From NCBI GenBank assembly GCA_002435595.1, contig DJBL01000082.1:1-22365 (forward strand): 22,365 nucleotides of DNA. Reading direction: 5' to 3'. Position numbers and translations under genes: made by a program. Below are positions 1-7,620 of the stretch, piece after piece (position 1 is the stretch's first letter; every line of letters begins with the position of its first letter). The notes beneath the pieces are model-generated. The model was not told the DNA's origin. It did no database searches and saw only the letters and a list, made by a program, of their open reading frames with translations. This DNA is from Stenotrophomonas maltophilia (GTDB lineage Bacteria; Pseudomonadota; Gammaproteobacteria; Xanthomonadales; Xanthomonadaceae).

Positions 1-595
1 CGGCCACCGGCACGGCCGGTGCGGCGGCGGGCGGCTGCAGCGCGGCCAGCGCCTCTTCCAGCGACATCGGCTCGGCCAGCGTCTGCGGCGCCTGGTACAG
101 GCCATCGGCCGGCACGTCCGCGGCGGCGTCGAAGGCTTCGCGCACATGGAATTCCAGCGGCGCATCGGCGTGCAGCTGCGCCGGCGTGGTCGGCAGGCCG
201 GGTTCGGGCTGCAGCAGGCCTTCCTGTTCAGAGCCGGGCGGCAGTACGTCCTGGTGGCCGTGCAGCTTGGCCACCAGGTGCCGGGCCCAGCGCTGCGCCT
301 CCCAGCCCTCGCGACGCGCGGCCAGTTCGGCCTCGTCGAAGATCAGGGTCAGCGACGGCGCACCCAGCACCGGGTCCAGCCGCTCCAGCGCGTCCTCGAT
401 GGCCGGCTCCAGCGCGATCAGCACCGCGCCGGGCGCGGCATCGCGCAGCACCTGCAGGTCCAGCGTGTTCGGGTCTTCTTCCAGCACCAGGGTGGCGCCG
501 GCCTGGCCCAGCGCCTCGCGCAGCCGCTCGCGGGCCGGACCGACCCGCGCCAGCAGCGCTACGGACAACAGCGAAGGCAGGTCATTCGCGGACAC
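1..595 (-). CDS. CheB-like chemotaxis methylesterase of the Pil-Chp system (N-terminal part; 3' end outside window)
   Basis: About 198 residues are visible; the C-terminal part lies beyond the left edge. I place the start at GTG 595-593 (MSANDLPSLLSVALLARVG), with GGGGA 6 nt upstream; this overlaps the end of chpA by 14 nt, so translation is probably coupled. Residues about 11-115 read like a receiver-type alpha/beta fold, but the strand that should carry the phospho-acceptor reads AVLIALEP, with Ala61 where Asp is expected, so this looks like a pseudo-receiver. A linker rich in Pro, Ala and Glu follows. In Pseudomonas the gene after chpA is chpB, a CheB-type methylesterase that would demethylate PilJ; the identity here rests on position and the receiver-like N-terminus, because the catalytic domain is not in view. 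Another pseudo-receiver protein is possible. Confidence 0.6.
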   Translation of the reverse strand, partial: MSANDLPSLLSVALLARVGPARERLREALGQAGATLVLEEDPNTLDLQVLRDAAPGAVLIALEPAIEDALERLDPVLGAPSLTLIFDEAELAARREGWEAQRWARHLVAKLHGHQDVLPPGSEQEGLLQPEPGLPTTPAQLHADAPLEFHVREAFDAAADVPADGLYQAPQTLAEPMSLEEALAALQPPAAAPAVPVA

Positions 596-3500
596 GGGCG
601 ATCCCCAGCAGGTCATACACGTTTCGCATCAGGTCCAGTTCCTGGTAAGGCTTGCCCAGGTAACGCTGGACGCCGATTTCGAAGGCGCGCTGACGGTGCT
701 TGTCGCCGCTGCGCGAGGTGATCATCACGATCGGGACATCCTTGTAGCGCGGATCGGCACGCATCGCGGTGGCCAGTTCATAGCCATCCATGCGCGGCAT
801 TTCGATGTCCAGCAGCATCAGGTCGGGCACGCGCTCTTCCAGCCGCTCCAGTGCCTCCACGCCATCGCGGGCGACGGCCACTTCGAAGTTGTGGCGTTCC
901 AGGATGCGGCCGGTGACCTTGCGCATGGTCAGCGAATCGTCGACCACCATCACCAGCGGCACGTCGCGGTCGCTGACCTGGGTGGCCGGGGCGATCGGCT
1001 TGTGCGGGTTGGCCTGGAAGCGGCGCACCAGCGGGGCCACGTCGAGGATGACCACCACCCGGCCATCGCCGGTGATGGTGGCACCGTAGATACCCGGCAC
1101 CGAGGCGATCTGCAGGCCGACCGGCTTGACCACGATTTCGCGGTTGCCCAGCACCTGGTCGATCGCCACGGCCGCGCGCAGTTCACCGGCGCGGACCAGC
1201 AGCAGCGGTACCTGGGCCTGGCCCTCGGCGCGGGCCTGGCCCTGGCCGACCAGCGTGCCCAGATCGTGCAGCGCAAACTCTTCGCCGCCGTAGTGGTAGC
1301 CGCCCTGGGTGGTCTCGAAGCGCTCGCGCGAGATCCGGCCGATACCGCTGACCGAGGCCACCGGCACGGCGAAGGTGGTCTCGCCGATCTGGACGAACAC
1401 CGCCTGGGTGACCGCCAGGGTCTGCGGCAGGCGCAGGGTGAAGGTCACGCCCTGGCCACGTACCGAATGGATGTCCACCGAGCCGCCGAGCTGGCGCACC
1501 TCGTTGTGGACCACGTCCATGCCCACGCCGCGGCCGGCCAGCTGGCTGACCTGGTCGGCGGTGCTGAACCCGGGCGAGAAGATCATCGCGTCCAGTTCGG
1601 CCTCGCCGAGCACGGCATCGGCCTGTACCAGGCCGCGCTGTTCGGCGCGGCGACGGATCGCCTCGCGGTCCAGCCCGGCGCCGTCATCGGCCACTTCCAG
1701 CACGATTTCCGACCCTTCGCGGCGCAGGCGGATGGCGATCTCGCCTTCCTCGGGCTTGCCGGCGGCACGACGCTGCTCGGGCGTTTCCAGCCCGTGCGCG
1801 ACCGAGTTGCGCAGCATGTGCTCCAGCGGCGCGACCATGCGGTCGAGCACGTTGCGGTCCAGTTCGCCGTGGGTGCCTTCCAGCACCACGTGAACCTGCT
1901 TGCCGGTGTCCTGGCCGGCCTGGCGGACCACCCGGCGCAGGCGCGGCACCAGTCCGTCGAAGGGCACCATGCGTGCGCGCATGAGGCCGTCCTGCAGCTC
2001 CGAGCTGACCCGCGACTGCTGTTGCAGCAGCACGTCGTACTGGCGCGACAGATCGTCCAGCACGCCCTGCAGGCCGCTCAAGTCGGCCGCCGATTCGTTC
2101 AGCGCGCGGCTGAGCTGCTGCAGCGTGGAGAAGCGGTCCAGCTCGAGCGGGTCGAACTTGTGGTCGGCCTGGTCCTGTTCGCGCTGGTAACGGGCGACGA
2201 TCTGCGCCTCGGTTTCCAGGTCCAGGCGGCGCAGCTGGTCGCGCAGACGCGCATTGGTGCGGTCCAGTTCGCCCATGGCGCCGCGGAAGGCACCGAGCTG
2301 CTGTTCCAGGCGCGAGCGGTAGATCGCCACTTCACCGGCGTGGTTGACCAAGCGGTCGAGCAGGTCGGCGCGCACGCGCACCTGTTCCTGCTGCGGTCGC
2401 GCCAGGCTGTCTTCGTCGGTGCTGGTTTCCAGCGGCACCGGGGCGGACAGCGGGGCGGCGGCGACGGCGTTGTCGACCACCACGGCGGCCTCGACGACGC
2501 CCTCGGCGGCGCTGTCGGCCACGACCGGGTCGACGCGGCCCTGGGTACGCCGTTCGAACGCGCCGATCAGGTCCTCGGGCATGGCCACGCTGCGGTGCTG
2601 CCCGGTGCGGGTCAGCATCTGGTGCAGGCGGTCGAACCCGCGCTCCAGCAGGTGCACGTCGCTGCGGTCGATGTCGGTGCGGTTGGCCGCGACCGCTTCC
2701 AGCAGCGATTCGATACCGTGGCCGAGGTCGCCGATCGGGTTGATCCCGGCCATGCGCGCGCCACCCTTGAGGGTGTGCAGGTCACGCTGCAGGCCGGCGA
2801 TCACCTCGCGATCGTTCGGGGCGGCGCGCAGCTCGCTGATCAGGCCATCGCAATGGTCGAGCAGGTCCTTGCCTTCCTCCACGAAGATGTCGACCAGTTC
2901 CTGGTCGAGCACGCTGAAGTCCAGCGCATCGGTGGCATCTTCATCAGTCTCTTCGCCGACATCGGCATCGGCGGCAATCGCCGCGTATGCGTCGCTGTCG
3001 GCCGCGTGCGCTGGCGCGCTGTCCTGGGTCTGGTCGTTGGCAGCGGCCAGGGTGAGCAGGGTGGCGCTTTCGGTCGCGCTGGCCAGCGGTGCGTCTTCCA
3101 ATTCGAAGAACGGCGTCGGCACGCGGGTGTCGTTGTCGTTGTCGGTCTCGGCGTCGCTGTCGTTGGCCTCTTCGACGAAGGCGTCGGCCTCCTCGCGGTG
3201 GTCCTGGTCCTCGTCACCGGCAGCCAGGCCCAGCACGTTGTCGTCGCCGTGCTCGGCCGGCACGGCCTCGATCACGGTCAGGCCATCTTCCAGGGCCTGC
3301 CCTTCCTCGACCGGCTCACCGAATGCCGGCGGCGGCGGCAGCGCGTCTTCCAGCGCCTCGCGTTCGTCGTCGGCGTCGACATCGCTGTCCGATGCGGCAG
3401 CGTCGCTGGCCACGGCATCGACCGGGGCGGCATCGAAGAAGCGCGACAGGTCCTCGGCACCGGTCAGTTCGATCGACGCCAGGTCATCGTGCGCGGTATC

Positions 3501-6500
3501 GACCTTGGCAAGCGCATCCGTCGGGGTCGGCTCGAGGTGGATCGCCTCCACGTCCATGGAGGCCAGTTCGGTCGATTCGAACGCGGCATGCGCGTCGGTC
3601 TCGCTGGTGTCGGCCTCGCTGGCCGTGACCGGCCCGGCGTTGGCCGGCAGATCGGCATCGAAGTACGCCGACAGGTCATCGCTGCCGGTCAGCTCGCCCG
3701 CCACGTGCGCATCGTTGCCGGCGACTGGGGCCGCGTCGGCAGCGGTAAGGCCGGCAACGTCGGTGGCTTCGGTTGGCTCGGCGGCTTCGGTGGCTTCGGT
3801 GGCTTCAACGGCGTCGAATGCTTCGACGGCTTCGAATGCGTCGACGGCTTCGACGGCTTCGACGGCTTCAACGGCTTCAACGGCTTCAACGGCTTCGACG
3901 GCTTCAACGGCTTCAACGGCTTCGAACGCTTCGACCACTTCAACGGCCTCGACCGCGTCGAATGCTTCACCGTCTTCAACGGTCTCGAGAGCGTCGTCGG
4001 CTTCGGCGGTCCCGACACCGTCAAGGGCTTCGGCACGGTCCACCGGCAGCGCGTCCAGCGTGATCACCGACAGGTCATCGGCCTCGATCTCGGCCTGCTG
4101 GCGGTCGGCCTCGGCGCTGTCGTCCAGGCGGGCGTAACCGCCCTGCCCGTCCGCATCGACATCGGCGGCTTGCTCATCGGCCAGGTCCAGCTCGTCATCG
4201 GCGACCAGCGCCGGCCAACGGGCTTCGGGCAGGGTGTCGGCCAGCGCCTGCAGGCGCGCGGCAAGCGCGGTCTGCACCGGGATGCGCGGCGCTTCGGCCT
4301 GCAGCGCATCCATGGTGGCGCGGATCGCCTCGGCCGTCGCCGACAGCGCCTGCACGCCGTCCACATCGGGGGTGGCATCGGCAGCCAGCGAGCGCTTGAT
4401 GTAGCTCTCGGCGCCGCCGGTGACAGCGGTGATTTCCGGCACGTCGGTCATCGCGAACGCGCCATTCATGGTGTGCACCGCACGCAGCAGCGCGTCGGTC
4501 ACCGGCTGCGGCGCCACGCTGGCCTCGCGCAGCCAGGCCTGCAGGGTCGCCTGGTGGGTGTCCACCTCGGCTTCGAGGATCTCCCGCAGTACTTCGTCGA
4601 TGTTGGCCGGGGTGCCACTGGCCTCGACAACCGCGGCGGCGGCCACGGTGTCGACGGTGTCCACGGCGTCGACCGGGGCGGCAACCGCCGGGGTGGCGCG
4701 CTGCAGCGGCACGTGGAAGGTTTCCTCGCCGGCGGCGACGCGGTCTGCGATGGCCTGCATGGCCTGCAGGTCGGCGCTGACCCGGCCTTCGCCACGCAGC
4801 GCGGCGTTGAGCTGCGGCAGCACTTCGTAGGCCTGGGTGACCATGGCCACCACGGCCGGCGTGGCCGGGCGGGTGCCGTCGAGCACGCGGTTGAGCATGC
4901 CCTCGATCTTCCAGCTGAACTCGCCCAGGGTACGCGCGCCGACCAGGCGGCCGCTGCCCTTGAGGGTATGGAACACGCGGCGGATCGGGCGCAGCCGGTC
5001 CATGCTGTCCGGCGCGGCGCGCCAGACCGGCAGCAGATTGCCGAGGTTGACCAGCTCCTCGTCGAACTCTTCGATGAAGACCTCGCGGATGTCCTGGTCG
5101 ATGTTCTCGCCATCATCCTCGAAGCCGGCCTCGATGCTGTCGGCGGCGTCCTGCGCCACCGGTGCCGACTCCGCCGGCGCGGCAGCTGCGGCCGTCTCCG
5201 GCTGGGTGCTGAACTGCGCGGCGGCGGCATCCAGCTCGGCCAGGAAGCGGGCCGACTCGTCGTCCAGCTCGATCTTGCCGATCACCGCCGCATGCACGCC
5301 GGTGCTGCTGTGGGTCACGATCGGCGTCGGATCCTGGGCCTGCTCGTCGGGCGTGTCGGTGGCCTGTGCCGGGGCGTCCTCGAACGGCGCAGCGGCCTCG
5401 ATCGGCTCGATCGGCTCGATTTCCTCGACCGCCTCGACCGCCTCGATTGCCTCGATGTGCTCGATGTCCTCGATCCGGGCGGCGTCATGGTCCGCCACCG
5501 GCGCTGCCGTCTCCGGCGTCTGGCGCTGTTCCACGTCGAGCGGTGCGTGCTCGACCGACGCGCTGTCGTGGTGATCGTCCACGGTCAGCCCGTCCGCGCC
5601 GGCCAGCGCGGGGTCCTGCGCAGGCGGGGCATCGGCAGTCTGCAGGAAGCCCGGCAGCTGCTCGACGTCCAGCGGGGTGGCGGTCGCCGGCACGTCATCG
5701 ATCTGCAGCGACAGCACGTCGCCGGCATTGTGCAGCGGCGCATCGAAGGTGAATTCGATCGGCGCATCGCTGATCTCCAGCACCTCGTGTTCGGCGGCCA
5801 CCGGGTCGAACCCGCCGCCAAACGAGACCGGTGCGGCCTCGTACGCGGCCGCCTGGACGTGGTCATCGGCATCATCGGACCGGGTCGCCTCCAGGGCGTC
5901 CAGTGCCACGTGCATCGGCGGCACCGCGTCCCAGCGGGTGGCGGTGCTGTCTTCGGCGATCACCGGATCGAAGTGGGCAAAGCCACTGGCGGCGGTATCG
6001 CGCTCGGCCGGGTCGGACAGCGTCCACTGCGCGGTATCCGGTGCGCTGGCGGTGGAGGCGGCAAACACCAGGGCGGCCGCATCGGCGGCCGGGGCGGCGG
6101 CCGGTGGCGGATCGAAGGTGAAGTCCGGCAACGTCGGCGGCACGCTGCCCGGGGCAGGCGCGGCCGGGGTCACGGCGGTCTCGACCCGCTCGGGTGCAGG
6201 CGCTTCCCACGGCGCCAGCTCGATCGCTTCCGGTGCCACCGGCAACGCTTCGGCGCTGACGTCGGCGACGGCCGCGTCCGCATCGGGCAGCGGCCAGTAG
6301 CGCAGGGTTTCCAGGCTGGTCCGGGTGATGTCGAGGATTTCCTCGCGGCCGGGGCGACGTTCGCGCAGGGCTTCGAGGTAGTACTCCAGGCTGGCCATGG
6401 CGTCGGCCAGGGTGTCCAGCTGGCGACCGCTGGGCACGCGCTGGCGGCCGATCAGTTCCACGGCGATGTACTGGCGCACGCCCTGCAGGTAATCGGCGGG

Positions 6501-7526
6501 GGTGGCCAGGTCCAGCATGCGCAGCGCACCGGACACCTCACCGAGCAGGCGCGGTACTTCCTGCAGCTGCTGGTGGTTCCAGTTGGTTTCGATGAAAGCG
6601 ACGAAATGCTCGCGCGCCGCGGCGAAGTTGGCGATCGCTTCGTGCGCCAGCACTTCCACCGTGCGCCGGTTTTCCACCGCGCTCGGGTCGTCCTCGCCAC
6701 TGCCGCCGGCGCCCAGATGGGCGACCTGGTCGTCCAGCGAGGCGTCCACGTACAGCAGCGCGCCGGCGATATCCAGCAGCAGGCCTTCGTCGATCTGCTG
6801 CTGGCCCTCGACCACCCCGCGCAGCGCATCGCGCTGCTGCACGACCACGCCACGGGCAACGCCCAGGCCCATCATGCCGAGGGTGTCGGCGACCGCGCCG
6901 AGTTCATTGACCTGGGTCTGCAGCTGCACCGGCTCGCCGCCGGTGCGCAGGTGCAGGTCCAGTGCATCCTTGATCCGCAGCAGCTCTTCCTTGACCGCAT
7001 TGCCCACGGTGTCCAGCAGCTCGCGGTTGCGCCCGCTCAGGCTGCCGCGCGCGTGGTCCAGCTCGGCCTCGGTGGCGCTGACGCTGTCCGGGGCGAAGGC
7101 GAACAGCACGCTTTCATTGATGCCCGGTGCCGCGCGCGCCGAACGGATGTCGTTGAGCAGCGGCAGCAGCACGATCGGGATGTCGCGATGGCCGTTCTGC
7201 AGGCGCTCCAGGTAATCGGGCAGCAGCACGCTGCCCCGCATCAGGGTGGCGCAGGCTTCGTCGCGGTCGGGCACCTGGCCGGCGCCGATGGCGTTGGCCA
7301 GCTGCTCCAGTTCCTCGGCCACCATCGCCGGGGCGTACAGCTCGACCATGCGCAGGGTGCCCTGCACCTGGTGCAGGTACCCGGCGCAGAAGCGCATCCG
7401 GCTGCCATCGGCCGGGTCTTCCACGTAGTACTCGACCTCGTTGCGCACCTGGCGCAGGGTCTCGTCCAGCTCCGGCTTGACCCAGCCCAGGGCCGCGTGG
7501 CTCATGGCATCGCGCAGCGTGCTCAT
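582..7526 (-). CDS. chpA: ChpA/PilL, multi-Hpt hybrid sensor kinase of the type IV pilus chemosensory system
   Basis: A 2314-residue CheA-type kinase that would phosphorylate PilG and PilH in response to PilJ and so control type IV pilus extension and retraction. The start ATG 7526 has GGGAG 7 nt upstream. Domains in order: N-terminal Hpt-like region (H52 in LHQVQGTLRM); acidic Ala/Pro-rich linker about 410-805; canonical Hpt with H853 (FHTLKGSGR); degenerate Hpt with H1018 (VHTMNGAF, Lys replaced by Asn); second acidic linker about 1110-1533 holding a 69-residue Glu-Ala-Val repeat; Hpt with H1584 (LHTLKGGAR); dimerisation helices about 1717-1790; ATPase with N box around N1907, G1 box DDGAG at 1947-1951 and G2 GRGVGMD near 1996; CheW-like domain about 2030-2170; C-terminal receiver with D2196/D2197, phospho-acceptor D2240 and K2292. 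Size and layout match P. aeruginosa ChpA. It is called pilL in some genomes. It lies downstream of pilJ and overlaps the cheB-like gene. Confidence 0.96.
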   Translation of the reverse strand: MSTLRDAMSHAALGWVKPELDETLRQVRNEVEYYVEDPADGSRMRFCAGYLHQVQGTLRMVELYAPAMVAEELEQLANAIGAGQVPDRDEACATLMRGSVLLPDYLERLQNGHRDIPIVLLPLLNDIRSARAAPGINESVLFAFAPDSVSATEAELDHARGSLSGRNRELLDTVGNAVKEELLRIKDALDLHLRTGGEPVQLQTQVNELGAVADTLGMMGLGVARGVVVQQRDALRGVVEGQQQIDEGLLLDIAGALLYVDASLDDQVAHLGAGGSGEDDPSAVENRRTVEVLAHEAIANFAAAREHFVAFIETNWNHQQLQEVPRLLGEVSGALRMLDLATPADYLQGVRQYIAVELIGRQRVPSGRQLDTLADAMASLEYYLEALRERRPGREEILDITRTSLETLRYWPLPDADAAVADVSAEALPVAPEAIELAPWEAPAPERVETAVTPAAPAPGSVPPTLPDFTFDPPPAAAPAADAAALVFAASTASAPDTAQWTLSDPAERDTAASGFAHFDPVIAEDSTATRWDAVPPMHVALDALEATRSDDADDHVQAAAYEAAPVSFGGGFDPVAAEHEVLEISDAPIEFTFDAPLHNAGDVLSLQIDDVPATATPLDVEQLPGFLQTADAPPAQDPALAGADGLTVDDHHDSASVEHAPLDVEQRQTPETAAPVADHDAARIEDIEHIEAIEAVEAVEEIEPIEPIEAAAPFEDAPAQATDTPDEQAQDPTPIVTHSSTGVHAAVIGKIELDDESARFLAELDAAAAQFSTQPETAAAAAPAESAPVAQDAADSIEAGFEDDGENIDQDIREVFIEEFDEELVNLGNLLPVWRAAPDSMDRLRPIRRVFHTLKGSGRLVGARTLGEFSWKIEGMLNRVLDGTRPATPAVVAMVTQAYEVLPQLNAALRGEGRVSADLQAMQAIADRVAAGEETFHVPLQRATPAVAAPVDAVDTVDTVAAAAVVEASGTPANIDEVLREILEAEVDTHQATLQAWLREASVAPQPVTDALLRAVHTMNGAFAMTDVPEITAVTGGAESYIKRSLAADATPDVDGVQALSATAEAIRATMDALQAEAPRIPVQTALAARLQALADTLPEARWPALVADDELDLADEQAADVDADGQGGYARLDDSAEADRQQAEIEADDLSVITLDALPVDRAEALDGVGTAEADDALETVEDGEAFDAVEAVEVVEAFEAVEAVEAVEAVEAVEAVEAVEAVEAVDAFEAVEAFDAVEATEATEAAEPTEATDVAGLTAADAAPVAGNDAHVAGELTGSDDLSAYFDADLPANAGPVTASEADTSETDAHAAFESTELASMDVEAIHLEPTPTDALAKVDTAHDDLASIELTGAEDLSRFFDAAPVDAVASDAAASDSDVDADDEREALEDALPPPPAFGEPVEEGQALEDGLTVIEAVPAEHGDDNVLGLAAGDEDQDHREEADAFVEEANDSDAETDNDNDTRVPTPFFELEDAPLASATESATLLTLAAANDQTQDSAPAHAADSDAYAAIAADADVGEETDEDATDALDFSVLDQELVDIFVEEGKDLLDHCDGLISELRAAPNDREVIAGLQRDLHTLKGGARMAGINPIGDLGHGIESLLEAVAANRTDIDRSDVHLLERGFDRLHQMLTRTGQHRSVAMPEDLIGAFERRTQGRVDPVVADSAAEGVVEAAVVVDNAVAAAPLSAPVPLETSTDEDSLARPQQEQVRVRADLLDRLVNHAGEVAIYRSRLEQQLGAFRGAMGELDRTNARLRDQLRRLDLETEAQIVARYQREQDQADHKFDPLELDRFSTLQQLSRALNESAADLSGLQGVLDDLSRQYDVLLQQQSRVSSELQDGLMRARMVPFDGLVPRLRRVVRQAGQDTGKQVHVVLEGTHGELDRNVLDRMVAPLEHMLRNSVAHGLETPEQRRAAGKPEEGEIAIRLRREGSEIVLEVADDGAGLDREAIRRRAEQRGLVQADAVLGEAELDAMIFSPGFSTADQVSQLAGRGVGMDVVHNEVRQLGGSVDIHSVRGQGVTFTLRLPQTLAVTQAVFVQIGETTFAVPVASVSGIGRISRERFETTQGGYHYGGEEFALHDLGTLVGQGQARAEGQAQVPLLLVRAGELRAAVAIDQVLGNREIVVKPVGLQIASVPGIYGATITGDGRVVVILDVAPLVRRFQANPHKPIAPATQVSDRDVPLVMVVDDSLTMRKVTGRILERHNFEVAVARDGVEALERLEERVPDLMLLDIEMPRMDGYELATAMRADPRYKDVPIVMITSRSGDKHRQRAFEIGVQRYLGKPYQELDLMRNVYDLLGIARVRE
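3783..3989. repeat. 9-bp tandem repeat (23 units) inside chpA
   Basis: Twenty-three consecutive 9-bp units with no insertion or deletion (207 bp). The plus-strand consensus is GGCTTCRAC. The eight central units, 3846-3917, are identical apart from one G/A position; units toward both ends have diverged. On the coding strand each unit reads Glu-Ala-Val or a close variant, giving ChpA residues 1180-1248 inside the second acidic linker. The graded decay from centre to edges is what repeated slippage or unequal exchange leaves, and the unit length keeps the reading frame whatever the copy number. Confidence 0.95.
5395..5476. repeat. Second, more degenerate 9-bp repeat inside chpA
   Basis: About nine degenerate 9-bp units built on CTCGAY plus a variable triplet. 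They encode a run of Ile-Glu-x and Val-Glu-x triplets (for example IEAIEAVEAVEEIEPIEPIE) at about residues 684-711 of ChpA, in the first acidic linker before Hpt H853. The codon pattern resembles the larger array at 3783-3989 but the units are less alike, so it looks older or less active. Confidence 0.75.
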
Positions 7527-7585
7527 GCCAGGACTCCCGGCAGGTGGGCGCGCGTGTCGTGCTGTTGCGTCTGGCGATGCATCAT
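7523..7585 (-). CDS. Possible 20-codon small ORF translationally coupled to chpA
   Basis: The 94-bp gap between pilJ and chpA contains a purine-rich ribosome-binding stretch with AAGGA at 7594-7598, 8 nt before tandem ATG codons (7585-7580). The frame runs 20 codons (MMHRQTQQHDTRAHLPGVLA) and ends in a TGA that overlaps the chpA start as ATGA. The Shine-Dalgarno match is at least as good as the one directly before chpA. It could be a leader or coupling peptide, or the ribosome-binding site may simply serve nothing. The peptide has no hydrophobic segment and resembles no family I know. There is no coding evidence beyond the ribosome-binding site and the overlap. Confidence 0.35.
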   Translation of the reverse strand: MMHRQTQQHDTRAHLPGVLA

Positions 7586-7620
7586 CTGCTGATTCCTTCC
7601 CTCTCCGCCCTGCCCGCGGC

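Noticed and set aside
186..7592. A 2468-codon open frame on the plus strand, antisense to chpA
   Set aside because: It mirrors chpA codon by codon. With GC-rich third positions the opposite frame rarely meets stops, and its translation is His/Gly/Gln/Val-rich with no recognisable domain. The ChpA frame has all the kinase motifs.
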